From positions 1 through 8,444 of the forward strand of contig JBJKSO010000090.1 in assembly GCA_046703825.1 (NCBI GenBank): 8,444 nucleotides of DNA, written 5' to 3'. Below the pieces are notes generated by a model. It saw only the letters and a program-made list of their open reading frames with translations, had not been told where the DNA came from and searched no databases. Within the stretch, counting starts at the first letter, position 1. Every line of letters starts with the position of its first letter. Positions 5,797-8,444 of this stretch are shown piece after piece. Origin of the DNA: JBJKSO01 sp046703825 (lineage in GTDB: Bacteria; Chloroflexota; Dormibacteria; Aeolococcales; Bog-877). A program made the position numbers and the translations under genes.

Positions 5797-6841
5797 CCGC
5801 GCGCCGGTCGAGCTGGCCTCCAGCGCCAAGGAGGCAGAACTGGCTCAAAACGCTCACGCCGTCTTCGACCGCTACCAGCAACGCATCACCGAGGGCCTGG
5901 CGGCTGCGGTGACGCAGCTTCCCGAGGAGACCGTCGACCCGTCCCGGTACCACATCGGGCTGCTGCCGGGCGGAAATTCCGGCAAGGCACTGCGTCCCAC
6001 GCTGACCCTGCTCCTGGCCGAGGGACTGGAGGCCGATCCCGAGCTGTCCGGACCGCTGGCGGTGGCCGTGCAGCTGGTCCACGACTTCTCGCTGCTCCAC
6101 GACGACATCGTGGACGGGGACCGCTCGCGCCGTGGCCAGCCCGCGCTCTGGGTGCGCAACGGCCTGGCGACCGCGCTCAACACCGGAGACGCCCTGCTCA
6201 CCGTCGCCTTCTGCAGCCTCGCGGGCGCGGATCTGCCCCCGGGGATGGTCGCCCGGGCGACCCACCTGCTGGGCAAGGCGACCCTGGAGATGGTGGGCGG
6301 CCAGCAGGCTGACATCGCCGCCACCGGAGCGCCGCCGGCTCAGCTCGCTCCCTACCTCGACATGGTCGAGCGCAAGACGGGTGCCTTGATGGGCGCCGCC
6401 AGCGCGCTGGGAGCGGTGGCCGCGGTCGGCGGCGATGACACCGTCGCCGCAGCCGAGGTCTTCGGTCGGACGCTGGGAGTTGCCTTCCAGCTGCGCGACG
6501 ACGTGCTCGGCGTCTTCGGCGACTCGGAGCAGACCGGCAAGCCGGTCGGGAACGACCTGCTCCGGGGCAAGCTCGGCCTGCCGCTACTGCTGGCCCTGAC
6601 CGCCAAGGGCGAGCTGGCCTCCACCGCCCGTTCTTGGTTGGAGCCCGGCGGCCTGGAGCCCTCCAAGCTGGACCAGGCCGTGGATTTGCTGCGCCAGGCC
6701 GGGGTGGCGGATCGCTGCCAGGGGCTGACCACTGCCTGGACCGAAAAGGCCATCGCGGCCGCCGCCAAGCTTCCAGTTACCGACGCCGTCGGCGCCGATC
6801 TGGAGATCCTCTGCCGCTGGTTGGGAGAGCGCTGGACTTGA
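5765..6841 (+). CDS. trans-Polyprenyl diphosphate synthase (short-chain, FPP/GGPP type)
   Basis: Condenses IPP with allylic diphosphates to a C15 or C20 chain. 358 residues from the ATG at 5765. The IPP-binding region GKALRP (73-78) has Ala where many homologues have Arg. The first aspartate-rich motif is HDDIVDGDRSRRG (Asp113, Asp114, Asp117) and the second FQLRDDVLGVFGD (Asp245, Asp246, then Asp253), followed by TGKPVGNDLLRGK. Both Mg-binding motifs are intact, so it should be active. The residue 5 before the first Asp is Phe108, the next is Ser109, and the first motif has no two-residue insertion; that pattern is typical of C20 synthases rather than of bacterial FPP synthases. Start: an in-frame GTG at 5723 would add 14 Pro/Ala-rich residues encoded within ispH, whereas the ATG at 5765 has GGTGG just upstream; a GTG at 5786 is also possible. 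It overlaps the 3' end of ispH by 32 bases, and its stop overlaps the cyclase start. Actinobacterial IdsA-like enzymes look similar. Confidence 0.92.
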   Translation: MKSKQGAVISDRAPVELASSAKEAELAQNAHAVFDRYQQRITEGLAAAVTQLPEETVDPSRYHIGLLPGGNSGKALRPTLTLLLAEGLEADPELSGPLAVAVQLVHDFSLLHDDIVDGDRSRRGQPALWVRNGLATALNTGDALLTVAFCSLAGADLPPGMVARATHLLGKATLEMVGGQQADIAATGAPPAQLAPYLDMVERKTGALMGAASALGAVAAVGGDDTVAAAEVFGRTLGVAFQLRDDVLGVFGDSEQTGKPVGNDLLRGKLGLPLLLALTAKGELASTARSWLEPGGLEPSKLDQAVDLLRQAGVADRCQGLTTAWTEKAIAAAAKLPVTDAVGADLEILCRWLGERWT

Positions 6842-8444
6842 GCCTGACGCTGGGGACAGAGGCCCCGGCTTTCGATCTCGGCGCCGGCCTTGACCCGACC
6901 GACCTGGCCGCCTCCCTGCAACGTGGGGTGGACCGCCTGCTCGATCTGCAGCGGCCGGACGGGGCGTTTGTCGGCGAGCTGGAGAGCAACGCTTCCATCA
7001 CCGCCGAGTACCTGCTGCTGCGGCGATACCTTGGGATGGTGGACGCCGGTCGCGAGGCGGCGATCGTGCACTATCTGCGCGGAAAGCAGGAGCGGGACGG
7101 GGGTTACCCGATCGCCCCCGGCCTGGAGGGCGACGTCAGCGTGACCGCTGAGGTCTGGCTGGCCCTGCGGGCAGCCGGAGTGGCAGCCGAAGACCCACAG
7201 GTGGAGTCGGCGCGACGCTTCGTCGAGGAGCACGGCGGCATCAACGCCACCCGCATCTTCACCCGGATCTGGCTGGCGCTCGGTGGCCTGTGGCCCTGGG
7301 CCGAGATTCCCTCGGTGCCGCCGGAGTGGGTGATGCTGCCGGCCCGGGGTCCTTGGAGCATCTACGACCTCGCCTCGTGGGCCCGCGCCACCACCGTGCC
7401 CATCACCATCCTGCGGACGAAGGAGACGGTCTTCCCCCTCAGTTCCCCCAGCCCCGATGAGCTGCCGCTCGGGCCCCGCCCGCCCACGGTGGGAAGCCTG
7501 CCCTGGAGAGCAGTGGAGCTCGGCTTTCGCGGCTACAGTCGCCTGCCGCAGACCCGGCTGCGCCGCCGCGCCCTGGCGGCCGCCGAACGGTGGATCGTAG
7601 ATCACCAGGAAATCGACGGCTCCTGGGCCGGGATCCAGCCACCGTGGGTCTACGGGCTGATGGCGCTGCGAGCCCGGGGCCGGAGCCTGGAAGATCCGGT
7701 GGTGCGGCGGGGACTGCTGTCGCTCGAGACCTTCGGTCTGGAAGATGAAGCGGGCTGGCGCCTGCAGGCCTGCGTCTCTCCGGTGTGGGACACCGCCCTG
7801 GCGGTGTGGGCGCTACTCGACGCCGGGGTCCCCAAGGATGAGACGCCGATCCGGGCCGCCGTCGAGTGGCTCCTGGGTCGGGAGGTGAAGGCACCGGGGG
7901 ACTGGGCCCGGCGCAAGCCTGGTGGCCCAGGCGGATGGCCATTCGAGTACTACAACGATCAGTATCCGGACACCGACGACACCGCTGTGGTGCTCTGCGC
8001 TTTCACCCGCGCCGGACACCTGCCCGCCGACCCGGGCGAGGCTGGCCACGCCATGCGCCGGGCGCTGAGCTGGCTACGGGTGATGCAAGGCCGGGATGGG
8101 GGCTACGCTGCCTTCGACGCCGACAACAACCGCCGCTGGGTTGAGCGCCTGCCCATTTCCGACTTCGGGGAAGTCCTGGACCGGGCCAGCCCGGACGTGA
8201 CCGCCCACGTCGTCGAGGCCTACTGGCGCTGCGGCCTGCCCGAGCTGGAGCCCGCCCGCCGCAAGGCGCTTGCCTGGCTGCGGCGGTCCGAGGAGGGGTC
8301 GGGAGGCTACTACGGGCGCTGGGGCGTCAACTACGTCTACGGCGCGGCCGCCGTGGCCACGGCCCTGCGGGTGGGCGCGGCGGCAGAGGACCGGGAGCGG
8401 CTGCAGCGGTTGGCGGGCTGGGCCGCGCGCCACCAGCGCGGGGA
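6838..8444 (+). CDS. shc: Squalene-hopene-cyclase-family terpene cyclase, 3' partial
   Basis: Class II triterpene cyclase, normally a peripheral membrane enzyme that cyclises squalene to hopene. The window holds 535 codons, with about 110 residues expected beyond the right edge by comparison with A. acidocaldarius SHC as I recall it. The protonating motif is PDTDDTA (Asp378, Asp380, Asp381), with matches to other active-site residues: Gln267 (IQPPW), Trp317 (SPVWDT), Phe369, His457 (DVTAHVVEA) and Trp495 (GRWGVNY). Phe426 stands where A. acidocaldarius has Tyr420. Repeats of the QW type are present, but several have Tyr or Phe for the final Trp (Phe44, Tyr90, Tyr423, Tyr491; only Trp263 is canonical). 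The start is TTG at 6838-6840 overlapping the TGA of the prenyl synthase (TTGA), with GGGAG 10 bases upstream. The next in-frame ATG (7036-7038) is too far inside. DxDD excludes oxidosqualene cyclases (DCTAE). Hopene as product is inferred. Confidence 0.93.
   Translation, partial: MSLTLGTEAPAFDLGAGLDPTDLAASLQRGVDRLLDLQRPDGAFVGELESNASITAEYLLLRRYLGMVDAGREAAIVHYLRGKQERDGGYPIAPGLEGDVSVTAEVWLALRAAGVAAEDPQVESARRFVEEHGGINATRIFTRIWLALGGLWPWAEIPSVPPEWVMLPARGPWSIYDLASWARATTVPITILRTKETVFPLSSPSPDELPLGPRPPTVGSLPWRAVELGFRGYSRLPQTRLRRRALAAAERWIVDHQEIDGSWAGIQPPWVYGLMALRARGRSLEDPVVRRGLLSLETFGLEDEAGWRLQACVSPVWDTALAVWALLDAGVPKDETPIRAAVEWLLGREVKAPGDWARRKPGGPGGWPFEYYNDQYPDTDDTAVVLCAFTRAGHLPADPGEAGHAMRRALSWLRVMQGRDGGYAAFDADNNRRWVERLPISDFGEVLDRASPDVTAHVVEAYWRCGLPELEPARRKALAWLRRSEEGSGGYYGRWGVNYVYGAAAVATALRVGAAAEDRERLQRLAGWAARHQRG

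Noticed and set aside
6352..7605. 417-codon open frame on the minus strand
   Set aside because: Antisense to the prenyl synthase and cyclase, both of which carry intact catalytic motifs; composition is low-complexity Ala/Gly/Arg/Ser/Gln.
1..8444. CRISPR arrays, tRNA/rRNA genes, insertion sequences, toxin-antitoxin or phage genes
   Set aside because: No regular direct repeats, no RNA-gene signatures and no transposase-like or phage-like product in any frame; nearly all sequence is taken by the seven genes.

Overview
The window is strongly GC-rich bacterial chromosome, densely packed with ordinary-looking genes. I see no mobile element, CRISPR array, rRNA or tRNA. High GC, GTG and TTG starts, the MEP isoprenoid pathway (ispH) and a bacterial terpene cyclase of the squalene-hopene type suggest an actinobacterial, Chloroflexota-like or Dormibacterota-like organism. 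This is an impression from codon use and gene content, not a placement.

Layout. (1) Positions 1-509, plus strand: the 3' part of a Nudix hydrolase of the CoA-pyrophosphatase type, cut by the left edge. (2) Positions 4782-514, minus strand: three co-directional genes, a zinc-dependent medium-chain dehydrogenase, a small SRPBCC (START/polyketide-cyclase-like) protein whose ATG overlaps the dehydrogenase stop, and, after a 100-base gap with a small hairpin, a complete LonA protease. lon and the Nudix gene converge with only 4 bases between their stop codons. (3) Positions 4783-4953: a divergent intergenic region with an AT-rich perfect 8-bp inverted repeat, probably an operator. (4) Positions 4954-8444, plus strand: an isoprenoid operon of ispH, a trans-polyprenyl diphosphate synthase and a squalene-hopene-cyclase-family gene that runs off the right edge. 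All three reading frames overlap, which implies co-translation.

How the genes work together. IspH makes the C5 units IPP and DMAPP, the prenyl synthase condenses them, and the cyclase forms a polycyclic triterpene (hopene, if squalene is the substrate). No squalene-synthesis gene (hpnC/D/E or sqs) is visible, so either it lies elsewhere or the cyclase uses another prenyl substrate. The dehydrogenase and SRPBCC protein are translationally coupled and divergent from the isoprenoid operon; a link through the shared palindrome is possible but unproven. Lon and Nudix are housekeeping functions.

I found no clearly new system. The most useful leads are the divergent operator, the C20-like chain-length signature of the prenyl synthase beside a triterpene-type cyclase, and the eroded QW motifs of that cyclase.
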